From Parasutterella secunda (lineage in GTDB: Bacteria > Pseudomonadota > Gammaproteobacteria > Burkholderiales > Burkholderiaceae_F), in the NCBI RefSeq assembly GCF_016901835.1, contig NZ_JACJKX010000007.1, forward strand, positions 1 through 64,000: a stretch of DNA of 64,000 bases. The letters are read 5' to 3'. This document shows, in pieces, positions 1-8,413 of this stretch. Both the position numbers and the translations under genes were made by a program. Positions within the stretch are counted from its first letter, which is position 1. Each line of letters begins with the position of its first letter. The notes under the pieces were generated by a model. The model was not told the DNA's origin and did not search any database. It saw only the letters and a list, made by a program, of their open reading frames with translations.

Positions 1-1024
1 TAATGTTTGGTAACTGCGCCTCCAACGCCTTACAAACATCTGCAACGGTAGTTGTACCCTGAAAAACTCTACCATTCATGTCTGGAAGAACTGCATAAGT
101 GCTGGAGTCACCTTTAGTTAAATCAAATCCCCAAAGTAGTTCAACAAGTTCCGGTGCATCATCATGGTCAATTCGACTCCCATCCATCACCAGCCAACCC
201 TCGGGGGCTTCTTTTCTTAAGAAACACTGACATGATCCACGAGGACATAAAATTTGACTTAAGTCATCAAGTCTTTGCTTTAAAACCGATGCTGAGACAA
301 TCTTATTACTGGTGCCAGCCTCCAAATCTTCCTTACTCGCCAGGGCGCTAGACTTGATTTTCGCATATCCCACCGCACCATCGGCCAACTTCGGCTCAGT
401 TACCGCACCATCGGCCAACTTCGGCTCAGTTACCGCACCATCGGCCAACTTCGCAGTCGTTATACTTTTGTCATTAAGTTTGGCTGCAGCCTCTTTCAAT
501 GCTTCGTTCAATCCTGCAGGAGTCACTGATTTAGAGGCCTCTGTTCCAGTTTTTGTTTCTGCAGCTGTAGCTAATTTGACAACACCGGCCGTATCAGTTG
601 TTGCCGGAGGATTGGCAAAGGTTGTTCCACCACTAACCGTGATATCCGTTTCTCCAGCGTCAGCCACGACAATGTCAATAGCAAGCAAGGCTTGAGAGCC
701 TGCAGCTTTCGAAATAATCGGTGTATCTTGCGAGTAGACAGCAAAAAGAACGTTGTCTGATGTAAAGACACCAAATTCATAAACGTCGTAATCATCTTCA
801 CTAACATCAGAAACGGTAATGTGAATGACATTATCGCCAATGGCTCCACCGGCAATAGTATTCAGTGTCTTAAAAGAACTCTGTAACTGTGTCTGATCGG
901 CAGTTGGTGTGTATTTACCGCTGCCAAATTGAACGCTAGACAAAGTAATAGGCAAAGTTCCGCTTTGTTGCGCATTGACGAGTGCAGCCAAACCGGCATT
1001 AGTTACCAGCATTTTTGAAGCCAT
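1..1024 (-). CDS. Phage tail fibre / collar protein, gpH-like (3' end outside window)
   Basis: Reading leftward from an ATG at 1024 the frame stays open to base 1, so the gene is partial at its C-terminus. The first 90 or so residues (starting MASKMLVTNAGLAAL) resemble the N-terminal baseplate-attachment domain of P2 gpH-type fibres. A middle section carries a perfect decapeptide repeat with core KLADGAVTEP. Downstream is the sequence PEGWLVMDG, typical of phage tail-collar domains that precede receptor-binding tips. It follows gpI by 10 bases, the normal P2 order J-I-H. A good Shine-Dalgarno (AAGGAG) precedes the start. Role (family knowledge): host recognition and adsorption. The receptor-binding tip is not in the window. 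Confidence 0.85.
   Translation of the reverse strand, partial: MASKMLVTNAGLAALVNAQQSGTLPITLSSVQFGSGKYTPTADQTQLQSSFKTLNTIAGGAIGDNVIHITVSDVSEDDYDVYEFGVFTSDNVLFAVYSQDTPIISKAAGSQALLAIDIVVADAGETDITVSGGTTFANPPATTDTAGVVKLATAAETKTGTEASKSVTPAGLNEALKEAAAKLNDKSITTAKLADGAVTEPKLADGAVTEPKLADGAVGYAKIKSSALASKEDLEAGTSNKIVSASVLKQRLDDLSQILCPRGSCQCFLRKEAPEGWLVMDGSRIDHDDAPELVELLWGFDLTKGDSSTYAVLPDMNGRVFQGTTTVADVCKALEAQLPNI
372..453. repeat. 30-bp tandem repeat in the tail-fibre gene
   Basis: About 2.7 copies of a 30-base unit (ACCGCACCATCGGCCAACTT plus ten bases) sit in frame inside the fibre gene. They encode a ten-residue unit read as AKLADGAVTE then PKLADGAVTE then PKLADGAVGY. The first two copies are identical, so unit number could change by slippage or recombination and would alter shaft length by ten residues per step. 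Confidence 0.9.
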
Positions 1025-1034
1025 TTTGGACTCC

Positions 1035-1682
1035 TTAGTTGTAGATTTGATTAAAAGTGACAGGGCGAGCTACTGAAGCAAAGATCAATCCAGCGATTGT
1101 TGGTTGTCTTTCACTTCGTATACGGGCAAATACCGCCGGTCGGTTGACACTACCGAGCTGAACTCCCCCTTTTTGAGCGATAGATAAAGTAAACGTGTAA
1201 TGACTACGGACGGGTTTGGCATCATCAAGTAATGCAAAACAGTCTTCTTGCATCTCAGATGTCAAAGTTCCTTCAATGTCTGAAAGGGCTACTGTGATTT
1301 TGAATGTATGGGCTTCTGCTGGTGGAGATTCTTCCCACCACTCTTTGATAACAACTGCAGCACCAAGACTTTCAAGTGCGAGCCTTACAGCTGATAACGT
1401 ACCCATTCGAGCTTTTTGAGCAATGATCTGCTTTGCAACACTTCTCTTTAAATCAACAGGCCACGTATCGCGCCAAATTGTGAAATTACGTGATGCTGCC
1501 AGATGATCAAGCTGTTCACCAGTCAATTGATCAATTCGAGCGTATATGGATGGAAGATCTATTCCACCAGCAATCAGTTTAAGTTGTTTATCAATTGACT
1601 TTGCTGCAGCAGAGACCGAAGGATCTTTTGAGATGCTGTCCGGCATCAAGTCAGAAAGTGCCACATCAGCAAGTGTTTTCAT
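1035..1682 (-). CDS. Phage baseplate protein gpI (tail_P2_I family)
   Basis: 215 residues, in the position and with the sequence style of P2 gpI: an N-terminal segment with LADVALSDLMPDSI, then a region around IYARIDQLTGEQLDHLAASRNF and the characteristic TWPVDLKRSVAKQIIAQKA stretch. In contractile-tail phages gpI is part of the baseplate wedge and helps attach the fibre protein encoded next. It lies 8 bases after gene J and 10 before the fibre gene, so the three are probably co-translated. The last 60 residues are less conserved and may be specific to this lineage. Confidence 0.85.
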   Translation of the reverse strand: MKTLADVALSDLMPDSISKDPSVSAAAKSIDKQLKLIAGGIDLPSIYARIDQLTGEQLDHLAASRNFTIWRDTWPVDLKRSVAKQIIAQKARMGTLSAVRLALESLGAAVVIKEWWEESPPAEAHTFKITVALSDIEGTLTSEMQEDCFALLDDAKPVRSHYTFTLSIAQKGGVQLGSVNRPAVFARIRSERQPTIAGLIFASVARPVTFNQIYN

Positions 1683-1690
1683 GACACCTC

Positions 1691-2827
1691 CTATTCATCT
1701 TTGTATCCCTTGAAATTGACCTTAACCTCGGTACATTGCGCTACTTGATCGGCAGACAATGCCTGGAATGCCGTTGGCGACAATGTTGTACGGTCAATGC
1801 GCGATGCACCGGCATCAATTACGCGAGCAATTAATTCATCTTGTGAAATGTCTCTACCAATCTTTGATTGCTGCCACAGCCGATACGATTCAACGGCTTC
1901 TTCAACAGCAGCTTGAATGCTTGCGATTCTTACAGAATCCGACTGATTAACCCAGTAATCAACCTGAATTTTGTAATTGACCGCTGTTGGAGCTTGAGTA
2001 ACAACATGATCGGTTAAAGGTCGGATAGTTTCATCCGATAGATGAGCAAACAGTCCTTCCAAAAAGCTTTCATTCGGTAATTGCCCACCACTCAGCAATG
2101 GGTAGACATAAACCTCTCCAGGATCCGGAGAAGCAATTGCTACGTCAATAATCGAAGCGGAATATGATTCAGCATAGTAGATGTAGGATTTTTCAGGCCC
2201 TGCTACCGAAAAACTATCCGGTCGCAATCGAATCCGCTCTGCATATGCTGCGTCGTCTTCAATGTCAGCTCCTCCTATACTTGTGACGGTATTTGCGGCA
2301 GACTCAAGGTAGGGCTGTGGACTGACAATAGTTGCGATCTGACCGACAACAAAGCCATTTCCTATTGTTCCGCTTTCTGTGCAAGAAGCGGTAACATTAC
2401 CCGTTCTTTCTCCAACCGGGATGATCAATTCATGATCAGTTTCGAAAGTAATCGAACCTGCGGAAACTTGGAATCCTTTTGGAATTGAGTACGCATTGCC
2501 GAGAGCCTGACTCAACGTAAACTGAATCGTTGTGATTGCTTTTGAAGCCGGTAATCTTGTGACCGCAATGGACTGACCTAGTGCATCCAAGTATTCACCT
2601 TTTGCATAAGTTAAAAGGTTTTGCTGTGCTGCAAAATTAATCCCCTGGCGCAACTGAATGACTTCGGCTGCGATGCTTAAAAGAAAAAGCCTGACCGGAT
2701 CGCCTGCCGCCAGAGTTCTTCCGCTGACTTTCTCATATTCTGTAATCAAATCCGATTCGACTTTTTCAGAATCTGCTTCAATAAAGTCGACTGGCGGCAT
2801 ATTCCAACGAGGAATGACTTCTGCCAT
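1691..2827 (-). CDS. Baseplate assembly protein J (Baseplate_J family)
   Basis: 378 residues with the standard layout of gpJ/Mu gp47-type wedge proteins: an N-terminal helical part (VSGRTLAAGDPVRLFLLSIA), a central beta-rich domain with IPKGFQVSAGSITFETD, the IGGADIEDDAAYAERIRLRP segment that is diagnostic for the family, and a C-terminal domain. The protein forms the wedge of the contractile baseplate together with W and I. It starts two bases after the gp25-like gene ends and has an SD nearby, consistent with tight coupling in the tail operon. Confidence 0.92.
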   Translation of the reverse strand: MAEVIPRWNMPPVDFIEADSEKVESDLITEYEKVSGRTLAAGDPVRLFLLSIAAEVIQLRQGINFAAQQNLLTYAKGEYLDALGQSIAVTRLPASKAITTIQFTLSQALGNAYSIPKGFQVSAGSITFETDHELIIPVGERTGNVTASCTESGTIGNGFVVGQIATIVSPQPYLESAANTVTSIGGADIEDDAAYAERIRLRPDSFSVAGPEKSYIYYAESYSASIIDVAIASPDPGEVYVYPLLSGGQLPNESFLEGLFAHLSDETIRPLTDHVVTQAPTAVNYKIQVDYWVNQSDSVRIASIQAAVEEAVESYRLWQQSKIGRDISQDELIARVIDAGASRIDRTTLSPTAFQALSADQVAQCTEVKVNFKGYKDE

Positions 2828-2829
2828 TT

Positions 2830-3147
2830 TTATTCTCCGATACTAACAGTAACAATTGGATTCAAAATCCCTTCCATTGCATTTGTAGTGTTCGAAGGAA
2901 ACTCAATCTTCACTACTTTTGCTCTTGGCTCATATCGCTCTAATGTGTCAATGATTTCAGTTCGCATAAGTGCTTGAGAAACGGGTAAAGGTTTATCAAT
3001 GTGCTCCCATGTAAGCCCAAAATCTCGATCGAGAGGAACCGAGCCCAATCGTGTCTTTAAGATCGTTCTGACGTTTTGGAGAATTTCTGCAACTTCATTG
3101 ACCGGAGAAAACGAAACGTTTGGATCTAAAGTTACTTGGTAATTCAT
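2830..3147 (-). CDS. gpW / gp25-like baseplate wedge protein
   Basis: The chosen start (MNYQVTLD) is the ATG at 3147, which has GGAG upstream and overlaps the TGA of the preceding gene by four bases. A longer reading to 3192 has no comparable ribosome site. The 105-residue product has the gp25-like lysozyme fold signature: EVAEILQNVRTILKTRLGSV, then PLDRDFGLTWEHIDKPLP and a C-terminal ERYEPRAKVVKIEF strand. Family role: a structural wedge subunit of the sheath-initiating baseplate, without muramidase activity. Confidence 0.88.
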   Translation of the reverse strand: MNYQVTLDPNVSFSPVNEVAEILQNVRTILKTRLGSVPLDRDFGLTWEHIDKPLPVSQALMRTEIIDTLERYEPRAKVVKIEFPSNTTNAMEGILNPIVTVSIGE

Positions 3148-3539
3148 TGATTGCACTCCGTTAATGAGATGGTTGCGACAGCAACGCTGCAAACACCCGC
3201 ACCCGTGTGGAATTTGCGCTCTTCACCGATAGACTCAATGACGTATTTGCCCATGTATTCCGGTCCAATCAGTAACCGTTTAGAGCTTCCTTCTTTCATC
3301 ATTTCCCGCAATGCCATTAACCCGATATTGGGAGGGAATCCCAATGACGAGTCAAAGCGAATTTGAAACGAAACACGCGAAAGGTTTTCTCCGATAAATT
3401 CAAGAACAGGTTTTTTCCCGATAACTTCGTGCACAGCGTATCGAACACTCTGTTCAGTCTGAAGATTGGAAAAAGTCATCACTTTCTCGTGAGAACAGAC
3501 AAAAGGCAGGGTTCCAATCATCCCCAAAAATCCGGCCAT
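3144..3539 (-). CDS. Phage tail protein gpU (P2 GpU family)
   Basis: 131 residues matching the layout of P2 gpU: a short hydrophobic start, FSNLQTEQSVRYAVHEVIGK, a central FIGENLSRVSFQIRFDSSLG strand set, LMALREMMKEGSSKRLLIGP and YVIESIGEERKFHTGAG. In P2 this protein acts in tail completion and baseplate assembly. Its position is unusual: in P2 gene U lies between T and D, here it sits between V and W, so the baseplate block has been rearranged. The stop overlaps the next start (ATGA). Confidence 0.8.
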   Translation of the reverse strand: MAGFLGMIGTLPFVCSHEKVMTFSNLQTEQSVRYAVHEVIGKKPVLEFIGENLSRVSFQIRFDSSLGFPPNIGLMALREMMKEGSSKRLLIGPEYMGKYVIESIGEERKFHTGAGVCSVAVATISLTECNQ

Positions 3540-3548
3540 TTCTTACTC

Positions 3549-4253
3549 CTAAATATTGCTGCCTGAAATGTGTCCGGTTGCAGTAATGTTGCCGGTCACT
3601 GACAAATCACCTTCAATATTCATGTTTCCTTTAAATCTCAAATTTTGAGAAGTTAATTCAGCACTTGAACCGTTAAAAGTCATTGTTGTGCCGGAGATGG
3701 TTAAAGTGATTGTTGGTGCAGACAATGCAATTTTTGTATTGGATGAAACATCAACACCTTGAGTCCCTGAAACTGAGACACTTTCACTTCCGGAAACATT
3801 GATTTTTTTAGAAGCAGCCGAAATCTCATCCGGAGTTTGAGCGTTAATTTTTTCCCTATCTGCGTGAACAGTAGTGCCCTCAATAGCGATATCCAAATGA
3901 TGTTGAGCACGGTCATAGCTCACACGAGTACCATCTTTGAAAACAACAGTTCTTTTATCTCCATTGTTTTCAGGAGGTCTTACATCACCGGCATAGATAC
4001 TGCCCAGAACAAAACCATCTTCAACACCTTCTTTGAAGAACACACAAACAACATCTTCTCCGATATCAGGTAACCAATAATCACGGTTTGCGATAGTGTT
4101 GCGTTGCATGACTGGAAGCCAATAACTCGTCATCCCGTCTTCATCGTCAAAAGTCACACGAACTTTGGCATTTGCAAAGTCAATCGATGTGACTTCGCCC
4201 AGGCGAATAAAAGAACCGGAGTTGTCTCCGGTTCCTTGATTGAAAATTCTCAT
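3549..4253 (-). CDS. Baseplate spike protein gpV
   Basis: 234 residues. The N-terminal OB-like domain (RLGEVTSIDFANAKVRVTFD and YWLPVMQRNTIANRDYWLPD) and the CVFFKEGVEDGFVLGSIYAG segment match the gpV/Gp45 spike family. The C-terminal 90 residues are a serine/threonine-rich repeat of short strands (VSGSESVSVSGTQGVDVSS), as expected for a trimeric beta-helix needle. Function by family: the central membrane-piercing spike under the tail tube. It starts two bases beyond gene D's stop and is part of the same polycistron. Confidence 0.9.
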   Translation of the reverse strand: MRIFNQGTGDNSGSFIRLGEVTSIDFANAKVRVTFDDEDGMTSYWLPVMQRNTIANRDYWLPDIGEDVVCVFFKEGVEDGFVLGSIYAGDVRPPENNGDKRTVVFKDGTRVSYDRAQHHLDIAIEGTTVHADREKINAQTPDEISAASKKINVSGSESVSVSGTQGVDVSSNTKIALSAPTITLTISGTTMTFNGSSAELTSQNLRFKGNMNIEGDLSVTGNITATGHISGSNI

Positions 4254-4255
4254 GA

Positions 4256-5353
4256 TCAGTAATCGTTATTGACGCGTCTTAGTCTCAGATCGGTTGTGTA
4301 ACCACTGGTTCCGTATGAGTGATTAGCTTCTTCGATAATGAAATTACCGTCAAACGCACCGATCCCCTTACATTCAATGACAGTTCCAGCTGAAAGCAAT
4401 GGATCCCCGACAACAGTCATAGAACCGGTCATTCTGTGACTGTTCAGAGACCTTAACTTAGCTTTTGCTAAGCGCATGGCCTCACTTTGAGACGTTGCTC
4501 TGCGTTTCATGTAGTATTCCTGATCACTATCCGAAGCATTCGGATCCGTGTAGGTGTAACTCATGACGGCAGGATTGGTCTTTTTCGTTGCCGGATCTTT
4601 CAGATCCCAAGAAAAACTTGCTGCGGTATCTTTTGTCTTTCTGTTGGTATCGCGCCATTTAATCGTTACAGACTTATAAGATTCGCTTTGAGCGGTCTCA
4701 AAGTCATACCGCAAAATGTTCGATTCTCCTAAAACAAAAGTGGCGACAGGATCTTTACTTTCATACGCCTCTTGATCAAAAATCACCATTTGATTATCGG
4801 TAACTTTCAAAGACAAGCCGGAGTCTTCACATAAGCGGTTTATGAAACTCAAATCAGCCTCTTTGTTTTGGTCAATCCGATCAAATGTAGGATTTAACGA
4901 AGAGTCAAAAACAAGACTCATACCAGCATCAGTACAAATGCCCGAGGCGATACTTTTAAGATCTTTACTTTCCCACGCCCTGGTACGTTTCAAACGGCGG
5001 ATTGGTTTCGACAAAGGAATTGACACCGCCCGAATTTCAACGATTTTTGGAGCTCCGGAAAAGCGAACCGTGTCCACATAAAAAGATCCACAGTAAAGCT
5101 CACATCCAGGGAAAGTGGCGGTGCCGCTTGACAAGTAGGCGCGGATGACTTCACCGCCATCAGGTTTCCAAGTGCTGGCCCACTTTCCGGTTTTATCCTG
5201 AAGGGTGAGGGTTATCTCATCAGCTTGTCCAGTCTCTTTATCACTATATGACCAGGACAGAAGATCTTTGGATAGATCCTCTGTCACATCAGTTTTATTT
5301 GAGCTAAACAGAAGTCTGAGCCTGGTCACTTTGGGTTCATTGAGATCCATCAC
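4256..5353 (-). CDS. Phage late control protein D / baseplate hub (gpD)
   Basis: 365 residues with features of the P2 gpD family: N-terminal KVTRLRLLFSSNKTDVTEDL, DKETGQADEITLTLQDKTGKW, then SLVFDSSLNPTFDRIDQNKEADLSFINRLCEDSGLSLKV region (domain III) and the C-terminal GDPLLSAGTVIECKGIGAFDG segment. The protein forms the hub that links tube and spike. The reading frame overlaps the 3' end of gene X by 17 bases. Two adjacent ATGs exist (5353 and 5350), and either could be used. Confidence 0.9.
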   Translation of the reverse strand: MMDLNEPKVTRLRLLFSSNKTDVTEDLSKDLLSWSYSDKETGQADEITLTLQDKTGKWASTWKPDGGEVIRAYLSSGTATFPGCELYCGSFYVDTVRFSGAPKIVEIRAVSIPLSKPIRRLKRTRAWESKDLKSIASGICTDAGMSLVFDSSLNPTFDRIDQNKEADLSFINRLCEDSGLSLKVTDNQMVIFDQEAYESKDPVATFVLGESNILRYDFETAQSESYKSVTIKWRDTNRKTKDTAASFSWDLKDPATKKTNPAVMSYTYTDPNASDSDQEYYMKRRATSQSEAMRLAKAKLRSLNSHRMTGSMTVVGDPLLSAGTVIECKGIGAFDGNFIIEEANHSYGTSGYTTDLRLRRVNNDY

Positions 5354-5555
5354 GACCTCGCTTCCATGGTGGCAGAGATGATTCAGTATTGATGTTCTCT
5401 GCCACTTCCGGAGTTTGAAGTGTTATCCCTGCCGGAAAAATCACGGTTTTTCGATAATCAGAATTTGCTTCAATGAGTTCATTGATCAGCATCTCTGAAC
5501 CGTAGTGACGTTTAGCGATGATGTCCCACGTATCACCTTGTTGCGTTGTGTACAT
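5337..5555 (-). CDS. Tail protein X (LysM-like)
   Basis: 72 residues, close to the usual gpX length. The whole protein is one LysM-like unit: YTTQQGDTWDIIAKRHYGSE, then a loop, then FPAGITLQTPEV. It lies directly after the tape-measure gene and before gene D, the standard T-X-D neighbourhood. In P2-like tails gpX is thought to help anchor the hub or tube to the baseplate. The last 17 bases overlap gene D, suggesting translational coupling. Confidence 0.9.
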   Translation of the reverse strand: MYTTQQGDTWDIIAKRHYGSEMLINELIEANSDYRKTVIFPAGITLQTPEVAENINTESSLPPWKRGRDGSQ

Positions 5556-5566
5556 ACAGCCTCCGA

Positions 5567-7939
5567 TTAATACGCAAGCCGTCTTTCATCAGCCAAAAGA
5601 CGTTCAAGTTCTCGTTTCAGGTCTTCACTACCTGCACGTAACCCTCTGCGAACATCTTCATAGGCATTTCCGGAAGATCCTCCGTCAATATTGATGACCG
5701 GAGCAAAGTTGACAGAAACGCTTGTTGAATTGGATGAAGTGGGTTGTCTGAGCATTGAAGACAGACGAGATAACGGCAAAATGGCTTCCGGCTCACTTCC
5801 CTCACCCACCATAGCAAGAGAGGCACCTGTTGCGATGCCTCCGTTTGCTAATTGCGGAACTGGAGAAAGATTAGGACCTCCACCGCCAAGCCATTGCGGC
5901 AGTTTAATTTTGTTAATCAGTTCAATTAGCTTATTGATCCACCCGATAACTGTGTTGATTGGACCTTTTGCCATATCAGCAATGTACTGCCAAGCAGCTG
6001 CCATCTTTTCCTTAACCACATCCCAATTTTTGTAGAGCCAAGCTCCGGCAGCCACTAACGCGGCGACACCTGTGATTGCGAGGCCTACTGGATTGGTAAA
6101 GGCAAATTTGAGAGCTATGCCCAATGCCTTAGCGGCCTTTGTGAAGATATTCATAGTGACTGTAGCACCAGCGCAAACCACTTTCCATGAAGTCATCATG
6201 ACTTGTGCAAGTTTCCCACTCTGAACCAAAAGAACATACATTCTTTGCATCTTCAGACCTGCAGACCACAAACTTATAAAAGGAAAAATAGTCGCCAAAA
6301 TAGCAATACGCATTGCGTGATAACCGGCAACCAAACCTAAAACTGCTCCTCCGACTTTTGCAGCCATCACAACCGTTTCTTTATTAGCACGAATCCATTC
6401 TCCTGCGGCTTTTGCATACTCAACAAAGTCAATCGCACCTTCTTTAATCGTATCAAGGAAAATCTCTCCAATTGCTCCTGAGACAAAAGTCACCGCATTA
6501 CCCGCCAACTGCAACGCATTCGAAGTCGTCTTCGAGCGGGCAATAAACTCATTGAGCATAGATCCGGCGTAGTTACTTTCAGCTGCCACTAAAGCGAAAT
6601 TTTTTTGCAATCCCTCAAGGTTTGCCAACATAGGCCCCATAGAACGAGCGCCTTCATCGCCAAACATTGCCGTAAGGTACTCCATTTGCAACTCTTTAGG
6701 TACTCTATCTCGGATAGTTTTAAGTACCTCAATGATTGTTGACGGAGCATCTTTTTGAATATCTTTTTGCAATTGTTTAGGATCAAAACCAATTTTTCCA
6801 AATGCAGTAGCTGCCAGAGCTGTCATGGAGCTGCCTCGCGTCAAGGCTCGCATCATGGACTGAATGCCTGTTGCAGCAACTTCGGCCTGAACACCAGAGG
6901 CCACTAAAGAAGCACCTAATGCCGCGGTTTGACCTTCAGTTAGGCCCGCTACCTTACCTAAAGCACCATACCGCATGAGCACTTCACCAATTTGAGATCC
7001 TGTTGCTGCATTAGCATTACTTAATGCATTCACTGCATCAGCCAATGACACCGTTTGAGATTGCGTCAAAGCCATACCGGAGCGCCACTTTGACATCATT
7101 TCACCGGCTTTATCCCCAGTCATATCAAAAGCCACACCCATTCGAGCGGCATCCACAGCAAAATCGCGCAATTCGTTTTCAGCAACTCCAGCCTGCGCCG
7201 CAGCTGCAGCAATTTGAGCTAATCCCTCACGAGTAATCGGAATTTCAAGACTGATTTGCTCAAGTTGGTTTTTTAACTGTTGCAACCCACCTGGTTCCTT
7301 AAAATCAATGACTTTATTGATGTCAGCCATTGCATCTTCCATACGCATGGCTGAATAAATGGGTGCTGACATTGCATTAATAACCTGACCAGCTAATGCT
7401 TGTAATGTAACAACAGAGGTAGCAAGAGAAGTGTTTACCCCCATTTTCACTTTATGACTGTTTTCGATTTTTTCATCAAGTTGTTCTAATTTTTGTTGAG
7501 CGGTCTTTGCTTTGGTAATGGACTGCGTTAAAGAGTCATACTTCTCAGATAACGTACTAAGACTACTGCCTTGTAAATTCAATTCGGCTGTGAGTTCCTT
7601 CATACTTGATACGCTTTGGTCCATACGAAATTTAACTTGACCCAGACTTTTCTCCGTTTTAGCATAAATAGATAACAGCTCTTTGGACGGATTTTTTGTC
7701 TTGGAAAGCGCAATTTGCAATTGTTCAAGCGTAGTTTTCTGCTTGAAATATTCTGTTGATAGTTCCTTTGTTTTAGTTCTTAAAGTTATTAATTCATTGA
7801 CTTTTGAAGCTTGAGTTTGAAATTCGACAATTTTTCTTTGCAATTCTTTAACTTTTTGACTCCCGTTCTCGAATGACGAAGTGAACTGCTTAGAAACCTC
7901 GCCTGCCAACTGGAATAAGATTTCATATTTATTCGGCAT
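5567..7939 (-). CDS. Phage tail tape measure protein
   Basis: 790 residues. Residues 1-170 are almost continuous coiled coil (VKELQRKIVEFQTQASKVN). They are followed by the PhageMin_Tail core (MRMEDAMADINKVIDFKEPG, GLAQIAAAAAQAGVAENEL, VMRYGALGKVAGLTEGQTAA), hydrophobic membrane-active segments (around residues 530-560 and 605-635) and a C-terminal NGGIATGASLAMVGEGSEPEA motif often seen in P2-like tape measures. Length sets tail length. The ATG at 7939 is preferred because AGG lies eight bases upstream. A GTG at 7948 is the alternative. The 5' end abuts a divergent small gene. Confidence 0.93.
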   Translation of the reverse strand: MPNKYEILFQLAGEVSKQFTSSFENGSQKVKELQRKIVEFQTQASKVNELITLRTKTKELSTEYFKQKTTLEQLQIALSKTKNPSKELLSIYAKTEKSLGQVKFRMDQSVSSMKELTAELNLQGSSLSTLSEKYDSLTQSITKAKTAQQKLEQLDEKIENSHKVKMGVNTSLATSVVTLQALAGQVINAMSAPIYSAMRMEDAMADINKVIDFKEPGGLQQLKNQLEQISLEIPITREGLAQIAAAAAQAGVAENELRDFAVDAARMGVAFDMTGDKAGEMMSKWRSGMALTQSQTVSLADAVNALSNANAATGSQIGEVLMRYGALGKVAGLTEGQTAALGASLVASGVQAEVAATGIQSMMRALTRGSSMTALAATAFGKIGFDPKQLQKDIQKDAPSTIIEVLKTIRDRVPKELQMEYLTAMFGDEGARSMGPMLANLEGLQKNFALVAAESNYAGSMLNEFIARSKTTSNALQLAGNAVTFVSGAIGEIFLDTIKEGAIDFVEYAKAAGEWIRANKETVVMAAKVGGAVLGLVAGYHAMRIAILATIFPFISLWSAGLKMQRMYVLLVQSGKLAQVMMTSWKVVCAGATVTMNIFTKAAKALGIALKFAFTNPVGLAITGVAALVAAGAWLYKNWDVVKEKMAAAWQYIADMAKGPINTVIGWINKLIELINKIKLPQWLGGGGPNLSPVPQLANGGIATGASLAMVGEGSEPEAILPLSRLSSMLRQPTSSNSTSVSVNFAPVINIDGGSSGNAYEDVRRGLRAGSEDLKRELERLLADERRLAY

Positions 7940-7984
7940 TTCAAGCACCTAAACGTGTTAACATAGAGTTATGAGAGGTCTAAA

Positions 7985-8269
7985 ATGAAGCACTATAAGT
8001 TCAAAGATCCCCGCCGTGGATATGACTACAAAATTAAAAGTGGACCCATGGCGTACAAAAAAGAAAAAAAGAAAGCCATCGAACTACCTTTATATATTCC
8101 AACCAAATATGTCGAAACATATTATGGTGGATTGTTTGGCGGATATTATGCGAAGGTCCCCCTCGGCGATCCCCGTCCACTTTGGATGCAAATAATTGAA
8201 CTTATTGGATACCTACTCGGAACTATTTTTTGTCTGGGATGTGCTGTCTTTGTGTGGTGCCTTTTTTGA
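7985..8269 (+). CDS. Small membrane protein, opposite strand inside tail operon
   Basis: 94 residues, not recognised. The first 75 are basic and tyrosine-rich (YKFKDPRRGYDYKIKSGP, then KKEKKKAIELPLYIP). The last 25 form one transmembrane helix (IIELIGYLLGTIFCLGCAVF), so the protein would be C-tail anchored with a cytoplasmic N-terminus. GAGAGG precedes the ATG by eight bases. It is the only rightward gene among the late structural genes. It lies between tape measure and chaperone genes and its end approaches the convergent 44-codon gene within ten bases. That position suggests a lysogenically expressed extra gene (moron), an inference only. Confidence 0.6.
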   Translation: MKHYKFKDPRRGYDYKIKSGPMAYKKEKKKAIELPLYIPTKYVETYYGGLFGGYYAKVPLGDPRPLWMQIIELIGYLLGTIFCLGCAVFVWCLF

Positions 8270-8278
8270 TCATAGCTA

Positions 8279-8413
8279 CTAACGCTTTTTGTTTTCCTTA
8301 TTGAGCTCGCAAATTAAGTCAAGCCAATCAATTAGGTCTACAATTGGTTTATCTAACCATTGATCCACATCACCTCCTGCGCCGTTTTTCACCAATGCCA
8401 GTGCACACATCAT
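8279..8413 (-). CDS. 44-codon tail assembly chaperone extension (E'-like)
   Basis: The start ATG overlaps the TGA of the gpE-like gene (TGATG at 8411-8415), giving a 44-residue product beginning MMCALALVKNGAGGDVDQWL and ending LICELNKENKKR. In P2 and relatives gene E is followed by an overlapping reading E', reached by a programmed -1 frameshift. This frame is also in the -1 register relative to the upstream gene and is open back to about the last nine codons of it, so either coupling by TGATG or frameshifting could produce it. I saw no convincing slippery heptamer. Its size, tryptophan pattern and place before the tape-measure gene fit the chaperone extension. Confidence 0.6.
   Translation of the reverse strand: MMCALALVKNGAGGDVDQWLDKPIVDLIDWLDLICELNKENKKR

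Noticed and set aside
312-695. Rightward open frame rich in alanine and serine across the repeat
   Set aside because: It is the complement of the tail fibre gene. The repeat produces open frames on both strands, and collar motifs are on the minus strand only.
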